Assembly: GCA_026416775.1 (NCBI GenBank)
Contig: JAOAEN010000040.1
Location: forward strand, 1 to 8,877
DNA from: Dehalococcoidales bacterium
Lineage (GTDB): Bacteria; Chloroflexota; Dehalococcoidia; Dehalococcoidales; RBG-16-60-22
DNA length: 8,877 bases
Direction of reading: 5' to 3'
The position numbers and the translations under genes were made by a program. Positions 1 to 5,580 of the stretch are shown piece after piece (positions within the stretch are counted from its first letter, which is position 1; each line of letters begins with the position of its first letter). Below the pieces are notes generated by a model. That model ran no database searches and was not told the DNA's origin. It worked only from the letters and a program-made list of their open reading frames with translations.

Positions 1-65
1 GCTGTAGGTAGCTTCTACACCGGATATCAGGCAGGTCAAAGATAATGAAATACTTACCCTTTAGC

Positions 66-78
66 AGGGGAGTCCCCT
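66..78. promoter_or_regulatory. 13-base palindrome, possible operator for cupin 1
   Basis: AGGGGA, one central G, then TCCCCT forms a perfect palindrome 55 bases before the chosen start of the downstream cupin. The one-base centre makes it a poor hairpin, so a dimeric protein-binding site is the more natural reading. No known operator is recognised and chance occurrence is possible. Confidence 0.25.
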
Positions 79-117
79 TGGTATGCCAGACCCCCGGGAC
101 GAAAAGCCATCAATTTC

Positions 118-123
118 AGGAGG
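118..123 (+). promoter_or_regulatory. Ribosome binding site that sets the cupin 1 start
   Basis: A perfect AGGAGG sits 10 bases before the ATG at 134. The upstream in-frame ATG at 83 has no Shine-Dalgarno sequence in front of it, so 134 is the preferred start. The 17 residues lost from the longer reading show no conserved character. Confidence 0.75.
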
Positions 124-133
124 TGTGAGCCAG

Positions 134-703
134 ATGGAAAAGAGAAAATACGAGCACCTGTTCATTTCGGGAGTCGACCCGGAAATACAGGCACAGCGGA
201 CCTACGCCGCCATCGCCTTCATCAACGGCAAGACGTTTGAAGGGTTCAACGACTACAACATCTACTGGGTCGGCGACAGGCCCTACGGTGCCTACGGTAC
301 CAAGAAATGGGGCGAGATATCCCACGGCCCGCACACGCACAAATACCCGGAACTCCTCATCCACCTGGGCACGGACCCGGACCATCCTTTTGACCTGGGT
401 GCCGAGATCGAGATGTGCATGGGTGAGGAGATGGAGAAATACACTTTCAACCGCTCCACGGTCATCTGCATACCGCCCAACTTCGTCCATGCCCCGTGGC
501 GCATCCTGAAGGTCACCCGACCGTTCCTGATGATTGAGATCAACCAGTCGACGATCCGCACCGAAAAGTCCCGCAAGGACCTCGTCTCTCCGGAAGACCT
601 CAAGCGGATGCTTTTCGTTGACGTCGGCTACGATAGCGATGAGATGATCGTGCACTGGCCCGAGGCCGCCGGACCACGGCCGCAGAAAAAGCCGTCCAAA
701 TAA
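134..703 (+). CDS. Cupin-domain protein 1 (189 aa, function unknown)
   Basis: A single-domain cupin with unknown substrate, probably cytoplasmic because no signal peptide or membrane segment is visible. The first cupin motif lies at residues 64-79: HGPHTHKYPE with H67, H69 and E73 as likely metal ligands, followed by LLIHLG. The second motif carries H119 in PPNFVHAPW. Between them is the segment EIEMCMGEEMEKYTF (91-105), which is shared in modified form by the other two cupins of this window, so the three are paralogues. This one is longest, with about 45 extra residues after the barrel ending in a basic PQKKPSK tail. It converges on the minus-strand operon. Its 5' partners, if any, lie off the left edge. 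Candidate activities for the fold include isomerase, epimerase, dehydratase, decarboxylase and dioxygenase; none can be chosen. The cupin call is firm, the function open. Confidence 0.85.
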   Translation: MEKRKYEHLFISGVDPEIQAQRTYAAIAFINGKTFEGFNDYNIYWVGDRPYGAYGTKKWGEISHGPHTHKYPELLIHLGTDPDHPFDLGAEIEMCMGEEMEKYTFNRSTVICIPPNFVHAPWRILKVTRPFLMIEINQSTIRTEKSRKDLVSPEDLKRMLFVDVGYDSDEMIVHWPEAAGPRPQKKPSK

Positions 704-717
704 TGTGCCGCACGGCT

Positions 718-743
718 GTAGCTGAAGCTACCCCCGGGTACCC
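718..743. terminator. Hairpin pair between convergent genes, possible bidirectional terminator
   Basis: In the 46-base gap between two converging stop codons, GTAGCT (718-723) and AGCTAC (726-731) form an inverted repeat separated by GA. The palindrome GGGTACCC follows at 736-743. The position suits a shared transcription end. However, no run of T follows on either strand, so a classical intrinsic terminator is not shown. It may instead be a decayed copy of an intergenic palindromic repeat. Confidence 0.4.
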
Positions 744-749
744 TGCCGG

Positions 750-1820
750 CTAGATGGTGGCGAGGTCTATCCTCCTGCCCGTCCTTGCCGACTCGTAGAT
801 ACCGAAGACCACCTTCAACGTGTTGAAGCTGTCCCTGCCGCTGGTCAGCGGTTGCCGGTGCTCCCGGCAGCAGGCGGCAAAGTGAAGGATCTCGTTGACG
901 AACGGGTCGTCGCCGACAAGCCCTTCGTAATCCGGGGCCACGGGGACAAACCTGCCGAAGGTACCGGCCTCCGCATCACGCCGGGCGGAGGCTATCATGC
1001 CGGCGCCGAACTGGATGACCCGCTCCTCCGAAGGTGTGGAGTATATCGTGCCGTCGTCCCCGAAGAGGGTGTACTGCACGCCGTACGGGTTCCTCGTCGA
1101 CGAGGAGACCAGCATGACACTACCGATGGCGCCGCCGGCAAACTCAAGCGTGGCACAGGCGTATTCCTCGGCACCGTTGATGAATTCGGGATGGACCGTC
1201 CGGCAGATGCCGAAAACATGGCTGACATCACCGATATAGTACCGCATGAGGTCTATCTGGTGGATAAGCCCGGAGATCAGCATGCCCCCGCCCGCCAGAT
1301 TGCCATCCAACAGCCAGTGCCCGGCGCCGAAATTCCTCTCCGGGGGCATGTTGGCGAAGAGCTCACAGCGGACGACACGTACCTTCCCGATTTCCCCTTC
1401 CTCAATGACACGCTTTATTCCCCTCGTCTGCGGCAGGAAGCGCAGGTCATGCCCGATCATGAAGGTGACCCCGGCCTCTTCCACGGCGCGGAGCATGCGC
1501 CGGCACTCATCGGGGGTGCGTCCCATCGGTTTTTCAAGGAGGATGTGCTTGCCAGCTCCGGCGGCGGCGATTACCTGAGGCTCGTGCTGGTCATGACTGG
1601 TGCAGATGTCCACGGCATCAATTTCGGCCTTTTCCAGCATCTCCCTGAAATCGGTAAAACAGTCCTTCACCCCCGCACCGGCGGCAAACCGCATCATGAC
1701 ATCCCTACGGATATCGCAGACGGCATTCAGGGTGACCACCCCGGGGAATTCCCGGTATGCTCTCAGATGGGACCGGGCAATGCTGCCCGTCCCGACAAGC
1801 CCGACACGCAAAGCCTTCAC
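750..1820 (-). CDS. Gfo/Idh/MocA family NAD(P)-dependent oxidoreductase (356 aa)
   Basis: Soluble dehydrogenase of the family that oxidises or reduces hydroxyls of sugars, inositols and related cyclic or polyhydroxy compounds. The N-terminal Rossmann fold begins with GLVGTGSIA (7-15). The family EKP motif is at 96-98 (LLEKPMG), where the lysine is normally catalytic. The C-terminal domain carries GGGMLISGLIHQIDL, giving H187 and D190. The Asp usual in GG-x-L-x-D-x-G-x-H is Ser here (S183). Length is typical. The start is the GTG at 1820, preceded by GGAGG at 1828-1832; a longer reading to 1916 adds only Arg/Gly-rich residues with no domain match. It is the last gene of the minus-strand operon, 64 bases after the cupin gene. 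The substrate cannot be assigned: inositol, sugar and dihydrodiol dehydrogenases all share these motifs. Confidence 0.9.
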   Translation of the reverse strand: MKALRVGLVGTGSIARSHLRAYREFPGVVTLNAVCDIRRDVMMRFAAGAGVKDCFTDFREMLEKAEIDAVDICTSHDQHEPQVIAAAGAGKHILLEKPMGRTPDECRRMLRAVEEAGVTFMIGHDLRFLPQTRGIKRVIEEGEIGKVRVVRCELFANMPPERNFGAGHWLLDGNLAGGGMLISGLIHQIDLMRYYIGDVSHVFGICRTVHPEFINGAEEYACATLEFAGGAIGSVMLVSSSTRNPYGVQYTLFGDDGTIYSTPSEERVIQFGAGMIASARRDAEAGTFGRFVPVAPDYEGLVGDDPFVNEILHFAACCREHRQPLTSGRDSFNTLKVVFGIYESARTGRRIDLATI

Positions 1821-1827
1821 GTAGCCA

Positions 1828-1832
1828 CCTCC
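1828..1832 (-). promoter_or_regulatory. Ribosome binding site that sets the GTG start of the oxidoreductase
   Basis: On the minus strand GGAGG lies 7 bases before the GTG at 1820. The Rossmann strand VKALRVGLVGTG then starts directly at the N terminus, as is normal for the family. Confidence 0.7.
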
Positions 1833-1884
1833 ATCAGGCGCCGAACCTGACCGGGTCGCGCGAGGATATGCCCGCGGCCCGCGA

Positions 1885-2367
1885 TCAGACCTGCAACATC
1901 TTCCCCGCCCCGCCAAAACCCGGGCCGTCGTACGAATACTCCTTGCCCCCCATCGTCTTGGTGAACTTGGGGGTGAGCAGGAGTGCGCTGAAGAGCACCG
2001 GCTTAACGATCTTGCGGAAATTCAGCGGGGTATGCTGCAGGCCCTTGGGAACGAAGATGATGGTCGGCCTGGTAATGACATACTTCTCCATCTCCTCGCC
2101 GATCCAGAAATCGATCTCCGCCTCAAAGCTGCTGAAGAAGTCGGTGGGGTCTCCGCCGAGGAAGATCAGGTATTCATCGGCATCATGCGTGTGGGGTTCC
2201 TTTTCCAGATAGATCGGCTTCACAAAGAGCTGCCAGCCCATATTCATGTTGGCCCCCGGGATCTGGCGGGCACCACGGAAATATGCCTGGGGGCTGGTCA
2301 CCGCCGGCAGGTTGGCCTCCTCCCTGAAATCCGAAAAGAGATACTTCGCGTATTTCTTCTCCGCCAT
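1885..2367 (-). CDS. Cupin-domain protein 2 (160 aa, function unknown)
   Basis: Small cytoplasmic cupin, paralogous to the two others in the window. Motif 1 is EPHTHDADEYLIFLGGDP (57-74), giving likely metal ligands H59, H61 and E65, so the full HxH-x3-E signature is present. Motif 2 is VPKGLQHTPL, giving H112. The shared segment EIDFWIGEEMEKYVI (84-98) lies between them. It ends in a Gly/Tyr-rich tail (KEYSYDGPGFGGAG, 142-155) lacking in its relatives. Start ATG at 2367 is preceded by AAAGGAG at 2377-2383, spacing 9; a TTG at 2388 is rejected because it overlaps this site. It is the middle gene of the minus operon, about 100 bases after the EthD-like gene and 64 before the oxidoreductase. 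That placement suggests its ligand is the same substrate or a neighbouring intermediate. Substrate and reaction are not recognisable. Confidence 0.87.
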   Translation of the reverse strand: MAEKKYAKYLFSDFREEANLPAVTSPQAYFRGARQIPGANMNMGWQLFVKPIYLEKEPHTHDADEYLIFLGGDPTDFFSSFEAEIDFWIGEEMEKYVITRPTIIFVPKGLQHTPLNFRKIVKPVLFSALLLTPKFTKTMGGKEYSYDGPGFGGAGKMLQV

Positions 2368-2376
2368 AATGTCGCT

Positions 2377-2383
2377 CTCCTTT
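2377..2383 (-). promoter_or_regulatory. Ribosome binding site that sets the cupin 2 start
   Basis: On the minus strand AAAGGAG lies 9 bases before the ATG at 2367. This favours that ATG over the in-frame TTG at 2388, which would overlap the site itself. Confidence 0.7.
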
Positions 2384-2467
2384 CTCAAATAATTGTCGGT
2401 GTTTTAGAAATTCCCAGAGCATGCCGCGGAATAGACCGCTGGCAAAGGCCCGTGTTTTCCACCAAGG

Positions 2468-2800
2468 CTATTTCTCCCAGCAGCCGATCAGCTCGTAGGC
2501 AGCCCCCCATTTTCTCACGAAGCCCCCACCACCCCACTTCTCCTCAAAATCCGCCACGGCGGCTTTAAACTCGGGGCTGTGGAAAAACGCCTCAAGGTCA
2601 TCCCGGCTGGCAAACTCATAGACAGCCAAGTATTGCGAACATTCCCTATCATCCCCGGTGCGGCGGTAACGGCTGGCCCTCTTGAGACCGGGAAAGCCGA
2701 ACATCATGGGGATGTGTCTCCCCGAGTACCATTCGTTGTACTCGTCATCTCTTCCTGGCTCGGGCTCATTGGCAACAATAAGCAAAACAGGGTGCTTCAT
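2468..2800 (-). CDS. EthD-like dimeric alpha/beta-barrel protein (110 aa)
   Basis: Small protein of the ferredoxin-like, dimeric alpha/beta-barrel type. After the first strand (HPVLLIVANEP, 3-13) comes the helix signature EYNEWYSGRHIPMM (20-33) with H29, then PGLKRASRYR (37-46), a strand YLAVYEFAS (57-65) and a second helix starting DDLEAFFHSPEF. This order is that of EthD and related short-chain barrel families. It is only distantly similar to the EthD protein at 5226, which keeps the EYN-x-Y/W-x-H and PG-(I/L)-(K/R)-R pattern. Start ATG at 2800 has GGAGGT at 2808-2813, spacing 7. It is the first gene of the minus operon and is divergent from the IclR regulator. EthD proteins were named from an ether-degradation cluster and their biochemical role is unsettled. 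Members of the fold act as isomerases, cyclases or monooxygenases, so no reaction is assigned. Confidence 0.75.
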   Translation of the reverse strand: MKHPVLLIVANEPEPGRDDEYNEWYSGRHIPMMFGFPGLKRASRYRRTGDDRECSQYLAVYEFASRDDLEAFFHSPEFKAAVADFEEKWGGGGFVRKWGAAYELIGCWEK

Positions 2801-2957
2801 ATCCGCTACCTCCGAGACTCCAGGTATTTCATGCCGGGCCCGGACAGTTTTCCTGCACTAAGAAAGGGGCATGGGCCTACGGATAATTCCGAACGGGGGG
2901 AAAGCCAGCGAGTTCCAGACAATTCCACTATCCGGACTTGCAATTTCAATTTCTTGG

Positions 2958-2987
2958 ATGATAGACTATACGCAACAATTTTGTCAA
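2958..2987 (-). promoter_or_regulatory. Candidate sigma-70 promoter for the minus-strand operon
   Basis: On the minus strand a perfect -35 TTGACA (2987-2982) is followed after 18 bases by TATCAT (2963-2958), which matches the -10 consensus in five of six positions. The start point would fall near 2950, giving a leader of about 150 bases before the EthD-like ATG at 2800. The -35 lies inside the inverted repeat 2980-3019, so a repressor bound there would occlude it. Confidence 0.5.
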
Positions 2988-3019
2988 GTGTTCTCCCTGC
3001 GATTTGCGTTTTTGACAAA
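2980..3019. repeat. Inverted repeat TTTGTCAA / TTGACAAA, candidate operator
   Basis: TTTGTCAA (2980-2987) and its exact complement TTGACAAA (3012-3019) are separated by 24 bases, placing the half-site centres 32 bases apart, about three helical turns. The left arm coincides with the -35 of the minus promoter. Two regulator dimers or a tetramer on the same helix face would fit. No protein has been tied to this sequence. Confidence 0.35.
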
Positions 3020-3046
3020 GCGGTGATAGACTGGGAAAAACCGGAA

Positions 3047-3069
3047 TATGGAAATTGCTGTTCCGCATA
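3047..3069. promoter_or_regulatory. Imperfect palindrome upstream of iclR, possible IclR site
   Basis: TATG (3047-3050) with CATA (3066-3069), and GGAA (3050-3053) with TTCC (3061-3064), form a nested but slightly off-centre inverted repeat about 25 bases before the regulator's ATG. The inner GGAAA...TTCC recalls the TGGAAA/TTTCCA half-sites known for E. coli IclR, although here the spacing differs and the symmetry is incomplete. This is an autoregulation candidate only. Confidence 0.25.
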
Positions 3070-3080
3070 CTGAACACCAG

Positions 3081-3098
3081 ATGGTGAAAGGCCGATGA
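3081..3098 (+). other. Possible five-codon leader ORF overlapping the iclR start
   Basis: ATG at 3081 opens a five-codon frame (MVKGR) whose TGA stop at 3096-3098 overlaps the iclR ATG at 3095-3097 as ATGA. The iclR ATG itself has only a weak binding site (GGTGAAAGG immediately upstream), so translational coupling is conceivable. The short frame has no clear ribosome binding site of its own and may be chance. Confidence 0.15.
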
Positions 3099-3886
3099 CA
3101 GTAATCCAGAAAACATTCAAAATACTTGAGCTGTTCCTTGACCACGGCGACGAGCTGGCGCTGGAGGACATGGCGCGGCTTTCCGGGCTGAGCAAGCCGA
3201 CCGTCCGCAGGATTGCCCGCTCGCTGGTGGAATGCGGCTATCTCCGCCAGCCAGTGCGGCGCGGCAAATACTCGCTGGGCTGGAAGTTCCTGGACTTCAG
3301 CGGCAGGGTGAAGATGTACAACAGCATCATCAGGCTGGCGGCACCCCACCTGATGATGCTGAAGGAAAAGGTGAACGAATCGGTGTGCATGGCGATCTGG
3401 GACGGAACGAACACCGCCCTCTGTCAGTCGTTTCTTGCCGACCATCCCCTGAGGGTGGTCCCCGATGAAGGCTCCCGGCTTTCGCTGCATGCCACCAGTC
3501 TGGGGAAGGCAATCCTGGCCGAGCTACCGGAACACGAGTTGAACTTTTACCTCGGCGGAAAACTGGAACGCTATACGCCCAACACCATTACCGATATTAA
3601 TGACCTCAAAAGGCACCTGATCCTCGTGCGTCAGGAAGGTGTCGCCTTTGATGAAGAGGAATACTACTACGGCGTGCGCAGCGTCGCGACAACGCTGAAA
3701 AACGGCAAGGGCGAGATAGTGGGGGCCATTGCCATCCTCGGGCCTACCGTCCGGCTGTCACGTGCCCGGCTTTACGAATGCGTGCCCATCATCAAGAACT
3801 CTGCCCTTGAAATATCGGCAGAACTGGGATACAGCAGACAAAATCAGCCCGCCCGGCAGAAGCGATCAAGAAAGGAAAGGAGATAG
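3095..3886 (+). CDS. IclR-family transcriptional regulator (263 aa)
   Basis: DNA-binding regulator with normal family length and layout. The N-terminal winged helix-turn-helix covers residues 1-65, with recognition region LALEDMARLSGLSKPTVRRI (21-40) followed by LVECGYL and the wing RRGKYSLGWKF. The effector domain follows from about 75 to 247. It carries LHATSLGKAILA (131-142) and GVAFDEEEYYYGVRSVA (182-198), the two best-conserved stretches of the IclR ligand domain. The C terminus has an unusual basic tail, ARQKRSRKERR. The first gene of the plus operon, it ends only 3 bases before the cupin 3 ATG, so the two are surely cotranscribed. It is also divergent from the minus operon. IclR proteins usually sense aromatic or small-acid metabolites of the pathway they control. 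The ligand here is unknown. ATG at 3095 is the only start giving the full HTH. Confidence 0.93.
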   Translation: MTVIQKTFKILELFLDHGDELALEDMARLSGLSKPTVRRIARSLVECGYLRQPVRRGKYSLGWKFLDFSGRVKMYNSIIRLAAPHLMMLKEKVNESVCMAIWDGTNTALCQSFLADHPLRVVPDEGSRLSLHATSLGKAILAELPEHELNFYLGGKLERYTPNTITDINDLKRHLILVRQEGVAFDEEEYYYGVRSVATTLKNGKGEIVGAIAILGPTVRLSRARLYECVPIIKNSALEISAELGYSRQNQPARQKRSRKERR

Positions 3887-3889
3887 CAA

Positions 3890-4324
3890 ATGGCCGAAGG
3901 GAAATACGGCAGGCACATCATCCCGGCACCGATAATGCAGTCGGTGATGTTTCCCCAGATCAAGGCACCCCAGATAAACATATTTGGCGGAGAGCATCTC
4001 GGTGGCATCAACTTCACGATGAACTGGTCGTACCTGACCGAGCCATTCGTGATGGTGGACAAAGCCCACTCCCATGATTTCGACCAGGTCATCTGCTTCA
4101 TCGGGGGTGACCCCACGAACATCCGGGAGTTCGGCGGGGTGGTGGAGATGTACTTTGGCGAGGAACAGGAAAAGCATGTTATTACCAGCCCGTCCTACAT
4201 CTGCGTTCCCAGGGGTCTGATACACGGGCCGCTCATCATCAAGAAGATCGACAAGCCCATCGTCTACATGGACTTCCCGCTCACCGCCAGATATGTGAAA
4301 AAGGACGCACCGGAGAAAAAGTAG
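3890..4324 (+). CDS. Cupin-domain protein 3 with altered metal site (144 aa)
   Basis: The shortest of the three cupin paralogues, reduced to the barrel. Motif 1 is AHSHDFDQVICFIGGDP (59-75): H60 and H62 are kept, but the position of the metal-binding Glu (E73 in cupin 1, E65 in cupin 2) is Q66. Motif 2 is VPRGLIHGPL with H112. The linking segment EMYFGEEQEKHVI (86-98) matches the other two. The N terminus MAEGKYGRHI resembles MAEKKYAKYL of cupin 2. The Glu-to-Gln change could weaken metal binding, or the adjacent D63 or D65 could substitute. AAAGGAG at 3876-3882 lies 7 bases before the ATG and inside the last codons of iclR, so expression is tightly tied to the regulator. SDR-1 follows after 57 bases with no terminator seen. 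The protein may be a catalyst or a ligand-binding partner of the neighbouring dehydrogenases. Confidence 0.85.
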   Translation: MAEGKYGRHIIPAPIMQSVMFPQIKAPQINIFGGEHLGGINFTMNWSYLTEPFVMVDKAHSHDFDQVICFIGGDPTNIREFGGVVEMYFGEEQEKHVITSPSYICVPRGLIHGPLIIKKIDKPIVYMDFPLTARYVKKDAPEKK

Positions 4325-4370
4325 CACTTCCGGCAGTTTCTTAAAATAACTGGCAGCCCCTTAATAAAAA

Positions 4371-4375
4371 GGAGG
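4371..4375 (+). promoter_or_regulatory. Ribosome binding site that sets the GTG start of SDR-1
   Basis: GGAGG, extended upstream by AAA, lies 6 bases before the GTG at 4382. A second in-frame GTG at 4391 would be too far from it, and using it would remove the MDR that matches MGR at the start of SDR-2. Confidence 0.65.
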
Positions 4376-4381
4376 ACTTCC

Positions 4382-5170
4382 GTGGATAGAGTGAAAGGCA
4401 AGGCAGCCATCGTGACCGGTGGTGCCAACGGCATCGGTGAGGCCACCGCAAGGCTTCTCGCCAGAGAAGGTGCTGCCGTCGCCATCGTTGACATCGACGA
4501 CGAGAACGGCAGGAAGGTGGCCACCGACATCAGAAAGGCCGGCGGGGTTGCGGACTTCTGGCACCTGGACATCTCCAAAGAAGATGAGGTACGCCGGGTT
4601 TTCGCCGAGGTATACGAAAAGTACGGCAGGCTCCATATCCTGGTGAACAATGCCGCCATCCCCGGGTACCGTAAACCCGCCCATGAAACGACGTCCGAAG
4701 AATGGGACAGGATCATGAACGTGAACCTCAAGGGCGCATTCTACTGCACCAAGTACGCCGCCCCCTACATGATCAGGTCAGGCGGTGGCAGTATCGTCAA
4801 CGTCGCTTCGGTGTACGGGCTTATCGGCTGCGATACCCCGGTGTACGATACTTCCAAGGGCGCCCTGCGCGCCATGACCAAGTCGGACGCGCTGATGTAT
4901 GCCAAGCACAACATCCGGGTCAACTCTGTACACCCCGGCAACATCATCACCCCGCTCTTCCGCAAACTGGTGGAGAAAATCGGGGGAGGGCTGGAAAACA
5001 CCATCAAGCTGCTTTCCACGATGTGCCCGATGGAGCGGATGGGGAACCCGGAAGAGATTGCCTACGGCATCCTGTTCCTGGCATCGGATGAAGCGAGCTA
5101 TGTGACCGCCGCCGAGCTGGTAATTGACGGGGGCATGTACAATGCCCCACCCCCCAAATACCCCGATTAA
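4382..5170 (+). CDS. Short-chain dehydrogenase/reductase SDR-1 (262 aa)
   Basis: Classical SDR oxidoreductase that interconverts a hydroxyl and a carbonyl using NAD(P). TGGANGIG (12-19) is the dinucleotide loop. D37 in AIVDIDD, at the end of the second strand, points to NAD(H) rather than NADP(H). NNAA is at 89-92. The catalytic tetrad is N115, S143, Y155 and K159 (YDTSK). The late motif VNSVHPGNIITPL (180-192) and the C-terminal IDGG (248-251) are typical of the class. Length matches the family except for a Pro-rich tail ending NAPPPKYPD. Translation starts at GTG 4382. It lies between cupin 3 and the EthD gene and is about 64% identical to SDR-2 over 250 ungapped positions by hand count, so the two are a duplicated pair. 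Substrate is unknown; steroid, cyclic alcohol and sugar alcohol dehydrogenases all share this architecture. Confidence 0.93.
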   Translation: MDRVKGKAAIVTGGANGIGEATARLLAREGAAVAIVDIDDENGRKVATDIRKAGGVADFWHLDISKEDEVRRVFAEVYEKYGRLHILVNNAAIPGYRKPAHETTSEEWDRIMNVNLKGAFYCTKYAAPYMIRSGGGSIVNVASVYGLIGCDTPVYDTSKGALRAMTKSDALMYAKHNIRVNSVHPGNIITPLFRKLVEKIGGGLENTIKLLSTMCPMERMGNPEEIAYGILFLASDEASYVTAAELVIDGGMYNAPPPKYPD

Positions 5171-5225
5171 AGAGACCGTAGCAATAAACCGATAGCCAAA
5201 TATAATTCTTGCAGGAGGAATTACA

Positions 5226-5567
5226 ATGATCAAAACGATCGCACTCGCCTACCGCCGCCCGGGGCTTACCAGAGAGGAGTACAACCGCTACTGGCTGGAA
5301 AAGCACGGTCCTCTTGCCGCCAAACTCATCCCCGGCATCAGGAGGTACGTGCAGAACCACTTCATCGAGGTGCCCGGAATGGAGTTCGAGGGGGACGGTA
5401 TCGTCGAGATGTGGTATGACGATGTCCAGTCATGGCAGAAATCGCTGGCAGCCATCCGCACCAACAAAGAGCTGATGGAGGACGGCGCAAAGTTCGCGCA
5501 GATGAAACCAGGCGGCTTCTGGGTGGTGGAGGAACATGTCATCCTGGACACTATCACGAAAAAATAA
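5226..5567 (+). CDS. EthD domain protein (113 aa)
   Basis: Clear EthD-type dimeric alpha/beta-barrel protein. It starts with a short strand (MIKTIALAYRRPG), then the diagnostic helix TREEYNRYWLEKHGPLAAKL (15-34) with H27, PGIRRYVQNH (36-45), and a strand DGIVEMWYDD (57-66) followed by a second helix. The C-terminal strand is GGFWVVEEHVIL. No signal peptide is present. AGGAGG at 5213-5218 lies 7 bases before the ATG. It sits between the duplicated dehydrogenases SDR-1 (55 bases upstream) and SDR-2 (13 bases downstream), so it is part of the operon. EthD was first described as a required accessory in ethyl tert-butyl ether degradation without a proven reaction. Related barrels catalyse cyclisation, isomerisation or cofactor-free oxidation. 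A role on an intermediate made by the flanking dehydrogenases is inference from context. Confidence 0.9.
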   Translation: MIKTIALAYRRPGLTREEYNRYWLEKHGPLAAKLIPGIRRYVQNHFIEVPGMEFEGDGIVEMWYDDVQSWQKSLAAIRTNKELMEDGAKFAQMKPGGFWVVEEHVILDTITKK

Positions 5568-5580
5568 CCGGGGGAGAACC

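Larger units (their letters stand above)
1..133. other. Left-edge non-coding segment upstream of the first cupin
   Basis: I see no credible gene here. It holds a small hairpin-like motif near its start (GTAG at 8-11, CTAC at 15-18), which could belong to the end of a gene off the left edge. It also holds a short palindrome at 66-78 and the ribosome binding site of the cupin gene at 118-123. A GATAAT box at 41-46 resembles a -10 element but has no matching -35 at the expected distance, so no promoter is called. Confidence 0.5.
2801..3094. promoter_or_regulatory. Divergent control region between two operons
   Basis: This 294-base AT-richer spacer must hold the promoters of the minus operon (EthD-like, cupin 2, Gfo/Idh/MocA) and of the IclR-led plus operon. 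It contains a good minus-strand promoter (2958-2987), an 8-base inverted repeat (2980-2987 with 3012-3019), a 9-base direct repeat TGATAGACT (2959-2967 and 3024-3032), and an imperfect palindrome just before iclR (3047-3069). IclR-family proteins commonly bind such divergent spacers and control both sides, often including their own gene. That role is inferred from position. Confidence 0.7.

Noticed and set aside
41..46. GATAAT as a -10 for cupin 1
   Set aside because: The matching -35 position reads CACCGG, which does not resemble the consensus.
852..1850. Long open frame on the plus strand opposite the Gfo/Idh/MocA gene
   Set aside because: It mirrors a well-conserved oxidoreductase on the other strand, shows no domain pattern, and is explained by GC-rich codon use leaving the opposite strand open.
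3012..3017. Perfect plus-strand TTGACA as the -35 of iclR
   Set aside because: No -10-like hexamer lies 15 to 19 bases downstream (the region reads GGGAAAAAC). It is better explained as one arm of the inverted repeat.
5201..5206. Perfect TATAAT box before the EthD gene
   Set aside because: The best -35 at 17 bases matches only three of six, and a start point downstream of this box would fall on the ribosome binding site at 5213-5218, so an internal promoter is unlikely.
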